A stretch of DNA of 64,000 nt, taken from Caulobacter sp. 602-1 (GTDB taxonomy: Bacteria > Pseudomonadota > Alphaproteobacteria > Caulobacterales > Caulobacteraceae). Position numbers and translations under genes: made by a program. The stretch covers positions 102,230-166,229 of the forward strand of contig NZ_RRYI01000010.1 of NCBI RefSeq assembly GCF_003931565.1, in the 5' to 3' direction. Below the pieces are notes generated by a model. It ran no database searches. It had not been told where the DNA came from and saw nothing but the letters and a program-made list of their open reading frames with translations. Positions 9,901 through 18,892 of this stretch are shown here, in pieces. Numbering within the stretch: the stretch's first letter is position 1; each line of letters starts with the position of its first letter.

Positions 9901-11094
9901 ATGGACATCCAGGCTGTTGACCACATGTTCGCCATGGCCGTCGCGGCCAGCGGCGAGGGCCGGCTGGACGACGCCGAGGCGGCCTTTCGCGCCGTCCTCG
10001 TGATGAGCCCCGGCCACGACGAGGCCCTGTTCGGCCTGGGCCTGAACCTGATGATCGCCAGGCGCTTCCCGGAGGCCGTCGAGCCGCTGGCGCTGGCGGC
10101 CCAGGCGCCGGACGCTGAACCGGTCCGCCTTCAGTGCCTGGCCCACGCCCTGTTCCTGACCGGGGCCTTCACCCGCGCCGCCGAGACCTTCGCCGCTGCC
10201 GAGGCGATCGAGGCCCTGCCGGAGGGCCCGCGCCTGACCTGGGCCCGCGCCGCCGCCTATGCCGCCCTCGACCAATCGCCGGCCGAAACGGCCCTGGACC
10301 TCTACGCCCGGATCGCGGGTCCGCTGGCGGAAGATCTGGGGACTGTCGCGCGGGAGGGCTTCGGCGTCCTGGTGGCCTTCGACCGCCTCGACGCGGCCCG
10401 GGCGCTCGGCGCCTGGCTGGAGGCGCGCGATCCGGACGACAAGATCCGCGCCCACGAGCTTCGCGTCCTGGTCGACCCCAGCATCGACCGGGCGCCGCCG
10501 GCCTATGTCGAGGCGCTGTTCGACGACTTCGCCGAGCGGTTCGACCGCCAGTTGGTCGAGATGCTGGACTACCGCGCGCCGGCGCTGCTGGCCGACCTCA
10601 TCGCGAGCCGGCGCGCGCGGTTCGAGCGGATCCTCGACCTGGGCTGCGGCACGGGCCTGGCCGCGCCGTCTCTCGAACGCTTCGGCGCCGAGCTGACCGG
10701 GGTCGACCTCTCGTCCGCCATGCTGGCCAAGGCCGCCGAGCGCGGCGGCTACGATCATCTGGTCCAGGAAGAAGCCGTCGCATTTCTCGAGCGCCATCCC
10801 GGCGGCTTCGACCTGATCGTCGCCGCAGACGTCGTGATCTATTTCGGCGATTTGGTTCCGCTGTTCACCGCCGCCGCCAAGGCCCTCGCCCCCGGCGGCC
10901 TGCTGGCCATCAGCACCGAACGGGGCGAGACCGGGTGGAGCCTCCTGCCCACGGCGCGCTACGCCCACGGCGACGACTATGTCCAAGCCGCCAGCGCCCC
11001 CGGCTTCCGGATCGTCGAGCGCCAGGAAATACCGCTGCGCCGGGAGACGACGGCCGTCACCGTGGGCTGCCTCTACCTGCTCGAGCGGCTGTAG
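9901..11094 (+). CDS. TPR-containing SAM-dependent methyltransferase
   Basis: 397 residues from ATG 9901. The N-terminal half is Ala-rich helical repeats of the TPR type (AAFRAVLVMSPGHDEALFGL; a second array near residues 50-130). From about residue 235 there is a class I methyltransferase core: motif I ILDLGCGTGLAAPSLE, motif II LTGVDLSSAMLAKA, motif IV FDLIVAADVVIYFGDL and a following LAPGGLLAISTE strand. The substrate is unknown; similar TPR-methyltransferase fusions occur in Proteobacteria. It is monocistronic and convergent with the TonB-like gene. Confidence 0.85.
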   Translation: MDIQAVDHMFAMAVAASGEGRLDDAEAAFRAVLVMSPGHDEALFGLGLNLMIARRFPEAVEPLALAAQAPDAEPVRLQCLAHALFLTGAFTRAAETFAAAEAIEALPEGPRLTWARAAAYAALDQSPAETALDLYARIAGPLAEDLGTVAREGFGVLVAFDRLDAARALGAWLEARDPDDKIRAHELRVLVDPSIDRAPPAYVEALFDDFAERFDRQLVEMLDYRAPALLADLIASRRARFERILDLGCGTGLAAPSLERFGAELTGVDLSSAMLAKAAERGGYDHLVQEEAVAFLERHPGGFDLIVAADVVIYFGDLVPLFTAAAKALAPGGLLAISTERGETGWSLLPTARYAHGDDYVQAASAPGFRIVERQEIPLRRETTAVTVGCLYLLERL

Positions 11095-11102
11095 TCGCTC
11101 CC

Positions 11103-11897
11103 TTATCCGCCTCTGCGCGCGCCCTTGGCGAACAGCAGGTCCGACCATCGCCAGTGGCCGCCGCCCAGAGCGAACCGGGCGCCGCCCGGGCCGTCGTTCA
11201 GGGAGATCAGGACGAGGCCCCGCATCGGTTCGGCCCGGCAGGCCGCGGGGGCGAAGGCGACCTCCATCATGATCATCTCGCGCAGGCCGGCCAGGCCATC
11301 GCCCTCCTCGCCGGAGACTCGCGCCCAGTCGCCGTTCCACACCAGCGGCGCGCGTCCCGCCCCGACCGTCGCGCCATGGGCCCGCATCAGCGAGGCGCGG
11401 GCCCGGGGATTCTTGCGCAGGCCCTCCTGCAGCAGCCGGACCATGTCGCATCCCGCGCCGCCGCCGCCTCCGCCGCTGCCCGAACCGGCCGTCGCCGCGC
11501 CCATCAGCTCGGATTCGCCAAGGCCCATCACCGGGCTCGGACCGGGGTTGCGGCTGGCGGGAAGCGGCGTCACGGCCTTGGGCGGCGGAAGCTTGGACAC
11601 CCGCAAGGGTGAGCGTGGCGCGGCCTTGGGCGCCGCCTTGGCCTTTTCCGGCGAGGGCGGCTTGGCCGGCGCCTTCACCGGCGACTTTGGCGCCTCGTGC
11701 GGCGCTGGCGGCGGCGGAGGGGGTGGCGGCGGCGGAGGCGGAGGCAGCGGATCGACCAGCGTCACCATCACCGACGGCGGCTCAGGCAGCGGCGGCGTGA
11801 TGTGCGTGGCGAACAGGACCGCCAGGGCCCCGACGTGCGCGCCTATGCTCACGACCAGGGCGACGCCCTTGCCCCCCCGTCGTCTCCAGTGCGCCAT
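11103..11897 (-). CDS. TonB-like envelope protein with polyproline linker
   Basis: 264 residues from ATG 11897; an upstream ATG at 11951 would add 18 residues. After a basic N-terminus (MAHWRRRGGKG) there is one membrane segment (VALVVSIGAHVGALAVLFAT) with a His inside the helix, as in TonB. A long polyproline run and a Pro/Lys/Ala linker of about 80 residues follow. The C-terminal part (about 110 residues with two Cys: GCDMVRLLQE and APAACRAEP) does not match the TonB C-terminal domain. It may be a TonB paralogue with a replaced receptor domain. No exbB or exbD is nearby. Confidence 0.7.
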   Translation of the reverse strand: MAHWRRRGGKGVALVVSIGAHVGALAVLFATHITPPLPEPPSVMVTLVDPLPPPPPPPPPPPPPAPHEAPKSPVKAPAKPPSPEKAKAAPKAAPRSPLRVSKLPPPKAVTPLPASRNPGPSPVMGLGESELMGAATAGSGSGGGGGGAGCDMVRLLQEGLRKNPRARASLMRAHGATVGAGRAPLVWNGDWARVSGEEGDGLAGLREMIMMEVAFAPAACRAEPMRGLVLISLNDGPGGARFALGGGHWRWSDLLFAKGARRGG

Positions 11898-11997
11898 CCA
11901 GTCCGCCGAGCCACGGGCCGAAGCGCCGGCCCAGACCTCCGGAAAAATCACGTCCCCGCGTCAGGAACGTGGCGATTGGTCAAGCTTGGAGGGCGGT

Positions 11998-12198
11998 TCA
12001 GACCGACAGGTCGACCAGCAGCCCCGTCCCGGCGGCCGGGGCGGCGCGCACGGCTTCCTTCAGCCGATCGGCGATCTCCGCGCGTTCGGCGTTCGAGGTC
12101 ACGGGCTTGATCGGACGGATCGGCGAGACGTAGGCCTCGGTGGCGATCCGATTGACGGTCATGTCCATCGGGCTCAATGCAGTCGTGAAACTAGCCAT
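11998..12198 (-). CDS. Small conserved-looking protein of unknown function
   Basis: 66 residues from ATG 12198 (MASFTTALSPMDMTVN...). The open frame continues upstream but the preceding part overlaps the topA promoter region and looks non-coding. The C-terminal half is helical and charged (ERAEIADRLKEAVRAAP) and ends in LLVDLSV. Its position, divergent from topA, is compatible with a small housekeeping or stress gene, but no family was recognised. Confidence 0.6.
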   Translation of the reverse strand: MASFTTALSPMDMTVNRIATEAYVSPIRPIKPVTSNAERAEIADRLKEAVRAAPAAGTGLLVDLSV

Positions 12199-12347
12199 CG
12201 CATTCTCGTGCAATGGCCTTAACAAGCGCCTACCAGACGCCCAAGCCTCACTGTTTCTGGGTCCTTCCGTTGACAGACCCAGGGTGAAGCCCCCACTTTC
12301 CCGGCGCTCGCCTTCCGGGCGATCCCCTTTCCTGAACAAGAGTCAGA

Positions 12348-15041
12348 ATGAACGTCGTCGTCGTCGAGAGCCCGGCCAAGGCCAAGACCATCAACAAGTA
12401 CCTCGGGTCCGACTACACGGTTCTCGCTTCCTACGGTCACATCCGCGACCTGCCATCGAAGGACGGTTCGGTCGAGCCGGACAACGACTTCGCCATGAGC
12501 TGGGAGGTCGACGCCAAGGCCTCCAAGCGGGTCAGCGACATCGTCGACGCCCTGAAGAAGGCCGACCGCCTGATTCTGGCCACCGACCCTGATCGCGAAG
12601 GGGAAGCGATCAGCTGGCACGTCCTGGAAGTGCTGAACAAGAAGAAGGCGCTGAAGGACAAGTCCGTCCAGCGCGTCACCTTCAACGCCATCACCAAGAC
12701 GTCCGTGCTGGAGGCCATGGCCAATCCGCGCGACGTCGACATGGAGCTGGTCGAGGCCTATCTGGCCCGCCGCGCCCTGGACTACCTGGTCGGCTTCACC
12801 CTCTCGCCGGTGCTGTGGCGAAAGCTCCCCGGTTCGCGCTCGGCCGGCCGCGTACAGTCGGTCTGCCTGCGCCTGATCGTCGACCGCGAGCTGGAGATCG
12901 AGCGCTTCAAGACCCAGGAATACTGGACCGTCGACGCCGACGTCTCGGCCGGCGCCGATCCGTTCCTGGCCCGCCTGGTCAAGCACGAGGGCAAGAAGCT
13001 CACCAAGTTCGACCTGGGCAATGAGACCTCGGCCCTTGCCGCCAAGGCCGCCGTCCAGGCCGCGACGTTCAAGGTCGCCGCCGTCGAGAAGAAGCCCGGC
13101 AAGCGCTCGCCCGCCCCGCCCTTCACCACCTCGACCCTGCAGCAGGAAGCCGCCCGCAAGCTGGGCTTTTCCGCTCAGCGCACCATGCAGGCCGCCCAGA
13201 AGCTGTATGAAGGCATCGACATCGGCGGCGAGACCGTAGGCCTCATCACCTACATGCGGACCGACGGGGTGTCGGTCGAACCGGAAGGCATCGCCGAGGC
13301 GCGCAGCGTGATCGGCAACGTCTATGGCGACAAGTACGTCCCGGAGACTCCGCGCTACTACAAGGCCAAGGCCAAGAACGCGCAGGAGGCCCACGAAGCC
13401 ATCCGACCGACCAGCCTGAACCGCAACCCGGGCTCGCTGCGCCTGGAGCCTGACCTGGGCCGCCTCTACGAGCTGATCTGGAAGCGGATGATCGCTTCTC
13501 AGATGGAAAGCGCCCGTATCGAGCGCACCACGGTCGACCTGGAAAGCGCCGATGGCCAGACCGGCCTGCGCGCCACCGGTCAGGTCGTGCTCTTCCCCGG
13601 CTACCTGGCCGTCTACGAGGAAGGCCGCGACGACGAGGGCGACGAAGACTCCGCCCGCCTGCCGATGATCGAGGAAGGCGCCAGCGCCAAGGTCATCGAG
13701 GCCCGCGCCGACCAGCACTTCACCGAACCGCCGCCGCGCTATTCGGAAGCCAGCCTGGTCAAGAAGATGGAAGAGCTGGGGATCGGCCGTCCGTCGACCT
13801 ACGCCTCGGTCCTGACCGTGCTGCGCGACCGCGAATACGTGAAGATGGACAAGCAGCGCTTCGTCCCCGAGGACAAGGGCCGCCTGGTCACGGCGTTCCT
13901 GGAGCAGTTCTTCAAGCGCTACGTGGAATACGACTTCACCGCCGCGCTCGAAGAGCAGCTCGATCTGGTGTCGGACGGCAAGCTGGACTGGAAGCAGTTC
14001 CTCCGCGACTTCTGGAAGGACTTCCACGCCGCCGTCGGCGAGATCGCCGAGCTGCGCACGACCAATGTGCTCGATGCGCTGAACGAGGCCCTGGGCCCGC
14101 ACATCTTCCCGGACAAGGGCGATGGTTCCAACCCGCGCCTGTGCCCGACCTGCAATGTCGGCCAGCTGTCCCTGAAGACCGGCAAGTTCGGGGCCTTCAT
14201 TGGCTGCTCCAACTATCCGGAGTGCCGCTACACCCGCCAGCTGGGCGTGTCGGAAGGCGAAGGCGAGGCCGAGAGCGCCGACAAGGAACTGGGCCTCAAT
14301 CCCGCGACCGGCCTGGCCGTGTGGCTGAAGAACGGCCGCTTTGGTCCCTATGTCGAGGAACTGGCCGCCGCCGACAGCGGCGAAAAGCCCAAGCGCTCGT
14401 CCCTGCCCAAGGGCTGGATCGCCTCGGCCATGGACCTGGAGAAGGCCCTGCGTCTGCTCTCCCTGCCGCGCGAGGTGGGCAAGCACCCGGATGACGGCAA
14501 GGTCATCACGGCGGGCCTGGGGCGCTTCGGGCCGTTCGTGCTGCACGACGGCACCTACGCCAATCTGGAGAACCCCGAAGAGGTGTTCGACGTCGGCCTG
14601 AACCGCGCCGTCGCCATCCTGGCCGACAAGCGCGCCGGCGGCGGACGTCCGCAGCGCGGCGCCGCCACCGCCCTGGCCGAGATCGGCAACCACCCCGAGG
14701 ACGGCAAGCCGGTCCGGGTGCTGTCCGGCCGCTTCGGTCCCTACATCAAGCACGGCGACACCAACGCCAACGTGCCCAAGGGCAAGGATCCGGCGTCCAT
14801 CACCATGGACGAGGCCGTGGCCCTGATCGCCGAGCGCGCCGCCAAGGGCGGCGGCAAGAAGCCGGCGAAGAAGGCGGCCCCGAAGAAGGCCGCCGCGAAG
14901 GCGGAAGGCGACGCTCCGGCCAAGAAGACCGCCGCGAAGAAGCCGGCGGCCAAGAAGCCGGCGGCGAAAAAGGCCGCGCCGAAAGCCAAGGCCGCGGCGA
15001 CCACCGAGGACGGCGCCGCCCCCTGGGACGACGAAGCCTAG
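12348..15041 (+). CDS. topA: DNA topoisomerase I
   Basis: Type IA topoisomerase that relaxes negative supercoils. 897 residues. N-terminal Toprim domain (VVVESPAKAKTI; DPDREGEAISWH), active-site Tyr about residue 302 in GLITYMRTDG, and the HEAIRPT motif. The C-terminal part has one four-Cys zinc module (CPTC...CSNYPEC), then three short repeats of the RFGPYV / RFGPFV / RFGPYI type without cysteines. The tail is a Lys/Ala-rich low-complexity region of about 50 residues with KKPA/KKAA repeats, before an acidic end. Such basic tails aid processivity in other topoisomerases. Confidence 0.97.
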   Translation: MNVVVVESPAKAKTINKYLGSDYTVLASYGHIRDLPSKDGSVEPDNDFAMSWEVDAKASKRVSDIVDALKKADRLILATDPDREGEAISWHVLEVLNKKKALKDKSVQRVTFNAITKTSVLEAMANPRDVDMELVEAYLARRALDYLVGFTLSPVLWRKLPGSRSAGRVQSVCLRLIVDRELEIERFKTQEYWTVDADVSAGADPFLARLVKHEGKKLTKFDLGNETSALAAKAAVQAATFKVAAVEKKPGKRSPAPPFTTSTLQQEAARKLGFSAQRTMQAAQKLYEGIDIGGETVGLITYMRTDGVSVEPEGIAEARSVIGNVYGDKYVPETPRYYKAKAKNAQEAHEAIRPTSLNRNPGSLRLEPDLGRLYELIWKRMIASQMESARIERTTVDLESADGQTGLRATGQVVLFPGYLAVYEEGRDDEGDEDSARLPMIEEGASAKVIEARADQHFTEPPPRYSEASLVKKMEELGIGRPSTYASVLTVLRDREYVKMDKQRFVPEDKGRLVTAFLEQFFKRYVEYDFTAALEEQLDLVSDGKLDWKQFLRDFWKDFHAAVGEIAELRTTNVLDALNEALGPHIFPDKGDGSNPRLCPTCNVGQLSLKTGKFGAFIGCSNYPECRYTRQLGVSEGEGEAESADKELGLNPATGLAVWLKNGRFGPYVEELAAADSGEKPKRSSLPKGWIASAMDLEKALRLLSLPREVGKHPDDGKVITAGLGRFGPFVLHDGTYANLENPEEVFDVGLNRAVAILADKRAGGGRPQRGAATALAEIGNHPEDGKPVRVLSGRFGPYIKHGDTNANVPKGKDPASITMDEAVALIAERAAKGGGKKPAKKAAPKKAAAKAEGDAPAKKTAAKKPAAKKPAAKKAAPKAKAAATTEDGAAPWDDEA

Positions 15042-15078
15042 TCTGTTCAGAGGATCGGGAGGGGAGTAGGTTTCGAGC

Positions 15079-15450
15079 ATGACGACGCTGGAACGTCCCC
15101 TGCCGCTGCATGTCGTGGTGTCCGCGCTGATCCTGTGCTGCGTGGGCGGCTTCGCCATGGGCCTGACCAACGCCATGAAAATCGACCGCGGCGGACCGGA
15201 GACCTCCAAGCAGCCGCTGGCCGAGGTCTCGGGCGTGCCCGTCAAGGACGCCGCCCCCGCCCTCGCCTACGAGCCGCCGCCGGTCGAGAAGCCCAAGCCC
15301 AAGGCCGTCGAGGTCCAGACCGTGGAGCAGGAAGCCCCGCCCGTGATCGAGACTCCGCCCGCGCCGGCGGCGACGCCCGCCGCGACGGCCCCCGCCGCGC
15401 CCAAGCCGGTCGAGCCCGCGCCGCCGAAGTCGATCGAGGATCTGTACTAG
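15079..15450 (+). CDS. Small membrane-anchored Pro-rich protein
   Basis: 123 residues: a short basic-neutral N-terminus, one transmembrane helix (LHVVVSALILCCVGGFAMGL) and a Pro/Ala/Glu-rich low-complexity C-terminal tail ending in SIEDLY. Topology suggests a periplasmic disordered tail. It lies 37 bp behind topA on the same strand and ahead of rnr, so it may be read from the topA transcript. Function unknown. Confidence 0.65.
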   Translation: MTTLERPLPLHVVVSALILCCVGGFAMGLTNAMKIDRGGPETSKQPLAEVSGVPVKDAAPALAYEPPPVEKPKPKAVEVQTVEQEAPPVIETPPAPAATPAATAPAAPKPVEPAPPKSIEDLY

Positions 15451-15458
15451 GGTTCGCC

Positions 15459-15485
15459 TCTCCTCCCCCTTCATGGGGGAGGAGA
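15459..15485. repeat. CT-rich/GA-rich perfect hairpin
   Basis: A perfect 11-bp inverted repeat (15459-15469 with 15475-15485) with a 5-nt loop lies between the Pro-rich protein gene and rnr. No U-run follows on either strand, so it is not a canonical terminator. From general knowledge, CTCCTCCCCC/GGGGGAGGAG hairpins recur between genes in many alphaproteobacteria. Only one copy was noticed here. Confidence 0.6.
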
Positions 15486-15528
15486 AGAAAATCTCGCCCG
15501 CCGCCCCTCGAACGGGTTAAGGCAAGAC

Positions 15529-17811
15529 ATGGCCAAACTTCGCCCGACCAAGACCTTCAAGCCCAAGCCGCCCGCCGGTCTGCCGGACCGCGAGACGCTG
15601 CTGGCGTTCCTGCGCGACGCCGGTGAGACCGGCAAGGCCGACATCGCCCGCCACTTCGGCCTCAAGGGCGCCGACCGCCGAGCCCTGCGCGAGATGATCC
15701 GCGAGCTGGAAGCCCAGGGCGCGCTGGCCAAGCGCGGCCGCAAGGGCTTCGCCGAAGCCGGCTCCCTGCCCCCCGTGGGCGTGGCCGACGTGGTCGAGCG
15801 CGACGGCGACGGCGAGCTGTATGTGAAGCTGACCAAGTCCGACGACGACGTGCCCAATGTCCGTCTGGCGCCGACCAAGGGCGAGGCCGCGGCCGGCGCG
15901 CCGGGGCTGGGCGACCGCCTGCTAGTCCGTTTCGAACGGCTGGAGACCGGCGAATTCGAGGCCAAGCTGATCAAGAAGCTGGGCCAGAGCGCTCACAAGA
16001 TTCTCGGCGTCATCCGCAAGCACCGCAAGGAGATCCGCGTCGAGCCGGTCGATCGCAAGTCCAAGGAAAGCCTGATCCTGGATCCCAGCGTCGCCCACGA
16101 CCTGAAGGACGGCGATCTGGTGATCGCCCAGGTCGGCACGCATGGCGGCCGCTACGGCCCCAAGCCCGGCAAGGTGCTGGAGGTGGTCGGGACCGAGAAC
16201 GATCCCCGCGCCGCCTCGCTGATCGCCATCCACAGCCACGGCATCCCGACCGGCTTCTCCGAGGAGGCCGAACGCGAGGCCAAGGCCGCCGTCGAGCCGA
16301 CCCTGGCCGGCCGCGAGGACCTGCGGAAGCTGCCGTTCGTGACCATCGACCCGGTGGACGCCCGCGATCACGACGACGCCGTCTACGCCCATCCCGACGA
16401 GGACGAGACCAACAAGGGCGGCTGGGTCGTCTGGGTGGCCATCGCCGATGTCGCCGCTTACGTGCGTCCTGGCTCGGCCCTGGACCGCGACGCCCGCGAG
16501 AAAGGCAACAGCGTCTACTTCCCCGACCGGGTCGAGCCGATGCTGCCCGAGACCCTGTCGAACGGCCTCTGCTCCCTGCGCGAGGGCGAGAACCGCGCGA
16601 CCCTGGCCGTGCGGATGGTGTTCGACAAGTCGGGTCGCAAGAAGGGCCACAAGTTCGTGCGCGGCCTGATGCGGTCGGCCGCCAAGCTCAGCTACGAGCA
16701 GGCTCAGGCGGCCATCGACGGCCAGACGGACGACAAGACCGGCCCGCTGCTGGAGCCGATCCTCCAGCCCCTTTGGGAAGCCTACCGGACGATGAAGATC
16801 GGCCGCGACGCCCGCTCGCCTCTGGCCATCGAGAGCGACGAGCGCCGGATCATCATCCGCGAGGGCGAGATCACCTCGATCACCAAGCGCGCCAGCCTGG
16901 AAGCCCACAAGCTGATCGAGGAGATGATGGTGCAGGCCAATGTCTGCGCCGCCGAGAGCCTGGAGGCCAAGCGCTCGCCGCTGATCTATCGGGTGCACGA
17001 CACGCCCAGCCTGGAGAAGGTGCAGAACCTCGCCGACTTCCTGCAAACGCTGGAGATCCGCTGGGACAAGGGCCAGGCGCCGCAGACCTCACGGTTTAAC
17101 AAGCTGCTGGAGGAGACCCGCGAGAGCCCCAACGCGGCGATCATCAACGAAGTGGTCCTGCGCACCCAGATGCAGGCCCACTACAGCGCCGACAATATCG
17201 GCCACTTCGGCCTGAACCTGGCCAAGTACGCACACTTCACCAGCCCGATCCGCCGCTATGCCGACCTGATCGTCCACCGGGGGCTGATCCGGGCCCTGGG
17301 CCTGGGCGACGATGGCCTCACGGACCAGGACATCGCCCAGATCAAGGACACGGCCGAGGTCATCACCCACGCCGAGCGGCGCGCCATGGCCGCCGAGCGC
17401 GACGCCACCGACCGCTACATCGCCGCCTTCCTGGCCGACCGGGTCGGCGCGACGTTCGAGGGGCGGATCACCGGCGTCACGCGCTTTGGCCTGTTCATCA
17501 AGCTGGCCGACACCGGGGCCGACGGCCTCGTGCCCGTCTCGACCCTGGGCGCGGAGTTCTTCGTCCACGACGACAGGATGCACGCCCTGGTCGGCGAGCG
17601 GACCGGCAAGCGCTGGCCGCTGGGCATGGGCGTCGAGGTCAAGCTGGTCGAGGCCACGCCGGTGACGGGCGGGCTGCTGTTCGAAATGATCAGCGAGCCG
17701 CTGGCCCCCGATCCGAAGGCGCCGCGTCCGCGGTTGGGCGCCCGGCGCCAGGCGGCGGTCAAGCCGCGCGGCGGACTGCCGAAGGGCGTGCGACGGGGAA
17801 AGCGGCGCTAG
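15529..17811 (+). CDS. rnr: Ribonuclease R
   Basis: 760-residue 3'-5' exoribonuclease that degrades structured RNA. Domain order: an N-terminal winged-helix-like region (GKADIARHFGLKGADRR), cold-shock-type OB folds, the RNB catalytic domain with the Asp cluster in TIDPVDARDHDDAVYA and the conserved HFTSPIRRYADLIVHR motif, then an S1 domain (FEGRITGVTRFGLFIKLADT) and a very basic C-terminal tail (RRQAAVKPRGGLPKGVRRG). Full length for the family. Its stop codon (TAG) shares CTAG with the convergent esterase stop. Confidence 0.96.
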   Translation: MAKLRPTKTFKPKPPAGLPDRETLLAFLRDAGETGKADIARHFGLKGADRRALREMIRELEAQGALAKRGRKGFAEAGSLPPVGVADVVERDGDGELYVKLTKSDDDVPNVRLAPTKGEAAAGAPGLGDRLLVRFERLETGEFEAKLIKKLGQSAHKILGVIRKHRKEIRVEPVDRKSKESLILDPSVAHDLKDGDLVIAQVGTHGGRYGPKPGKVLEVVGTENDPRAASLIAIHSHGIPTGFSEEAEREAKAAVEPTLAGREDLRKLPFVTIDPVDARDHDDAVYAHPDEDETNKGGWVVWVAIADVAAYVRPGSALDRDAREKGNSVYFPDRVEPMLPETLSNGLCSLREGENRATLAVRMVFDKSGRKKGHKFVRGLMRSAAKLSYEQAQAAIDGQTDDKTGPLLEPILQPLWEAYRTMKIGRDARSPLAIESDERRIIIREGEITSITKRASLEAHKLIEEMMVQANVCAAESLEAKRSPLIYRVHDTPSLEKVQNLADFLQTLEIRWDKGQAPQTSRFNKLLEETRESPNAAIINEVVLRTQMQAHYSADNIGHFGLNLAKYAHFTSPIRRYADLIVHRGLIRALGLGDDGLTDQDIAQIKDTAEVITHAERRAMAAERDATDRYIAAFLADRVGATFEGRITGVTRFGLFIKLADTGADGLVPVSTLGAEFFVHDDRMHALVGERTGKRWPLGMGVEVKLVEATPVTGGLLFEMISEPLAPDPKAPRPRLGARRQAAVKPRGGLPKGVRRGKRR

Positions 17812-18839
17812 TTGGCGCGGATCGCCGCCTCCAGCCGATCCGCCATCATCTTCTGATCCGCGACCGACGGGTGACCGTGGCACGCCCCGCGGTCCATGCC
17901 GGTGATCCGCACCGCCTTGGCGCCGGTGCGGTCGGCCACCTCGGCGACGTCCTCGACGAAGGTGTCGCCGGCGATCAGGAACACCCGCGCGGCGGGCCGG
18001 CTGGCTTTCAGGCCCTGGACGAAGGTCACGTAGGTCTCGCGATAGTCTTTGCGTAGCGCCGCCTCGTCGGCCCAGGCTTCGCCCGGATGCAGCGATGTCG
18101 AGAAGTCGTTCGTGCCCAGGCCGATGACCAGGATGTCCGGCGTCCACGGATCGTCCGCCGCCACATGCGGTTCGGCCTGCCCGGGGATCACGCGCGGCAG
18201 GAGCACGGTCAGCGGCTGGCCGGGCGCTAAACCATTGTAGTTACGCACCACGCCACGCCCCGAGAAGGCTTCGATCCGGTAGTCGGCGTCCAGCCGTCCC
18301 GCGAGGATCGGCCCGAAGGCCAGGCTGGTGTCGGTCAGGTCGTGGACCTGGCTCTCGGTGCAGTCGCGGCTGGCCGAGCGAACGCCGTAGCCGACCGTGT
18401 AGGAGTCGCCGATGAACTCGATCCGACGCGGACGCGTCGGCGCGGGCAGCGCCGCTTCCTTCGGCCCGACGAAGAAGCCCTCGAACCGCGCCGAACCCGT
18501 CTGGCTTTCGGTCAGCTTGTCGAGGCGCACGACATGCTCGCCGGGCCCCAGACGGTCGAGCAGCAGGTGAAGTTCGCCGGCCTTGGTCAGCTCGGCCTTG
18601 CGCGCGCCGTCGATGCTGACGGCCAGATGCTCGGCGCCGGTGTCGACCACCACCTCGACGGACGGACCGTTGAACCGTCCCTCGAAATAGACCCCCGGCC
18701 AGCCGAAGTCGTAGGCCCCGCCCGCCGCCGGCGCGACGCGGCCGCCGATATTCAGCGGGAGCGCGGTCTGGGCCCAGGCCTTTTGAGAAAGGACGGGGAT
18801 GGCCAGACACAGGATGGCGGCGAGAGTCAGCAAGCGCAT
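17808..18839 (-). CDS. Secreted SGNH/GDSL esterase, CE2-like
   Basis: 343 residues with a signal peptide (MRLLTLAAILCLAIPVLSQKAWA). An N-terminal beta-sandwich-like region (YFEGRFNGPSVEVVVD) is followed by the SGNH hydrolase domain: nucleophile in EFIGDSYTVGYG, the Asn block in VIGLGTNDFS, and the catalytic His near the end (CHGHPSVADQ). The two-domain layout matches carbohydrate esterase family 2 deacetylases, which remove acetyl groups from xylan or related sugars. Substrate is inferred, not shown. The stop overlaps that of rnr by four bases. Confidence 0.85.
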   Translation of the reverse strand: MRLLTLAAILCLAIPVLSQKAWAQTALPLNIGGRVAPAAGGAYDFGWPGVYFEGRFNGPSVEVVVDTGAEHLAVSIDGARKAELTKAGELHLLLDRLGPGEHVVRLDKLTESQTGSARFEGFFVGPKEAALPAPTRPRRIEFIGDSYTVGYGVRSASRDCTESQVHDLTDTSLAFGPILAGRLDADYRIEAFSGRGVVRNYNGLAPGQPLTVLLPRVIPGQAEPHVAADDPWTPDILVIGLGTNDFSTSLHPGEAWADEAALRKDYRETYVTFVQGLKASRPAARVFLIAGDTFVEDVAEVADRTGAKAVRITGMDRGACHGHPSVADQKMMADRLEAAIRAN

Positions 18840-18892
18840 GACCCCCTTCTCAAGCGGGATGCGCGCCGCGTCAAACCCCGCTAAGCAGAGCC

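Noticed and set aside
12219..15245. 1008-codon open frame on the minus strand over topA
   Set aside because: Antisense shadow of topA caused by high third-position GC; its translation is Gly/Arg/Leu-rich without domains, while topA has all family motifs.
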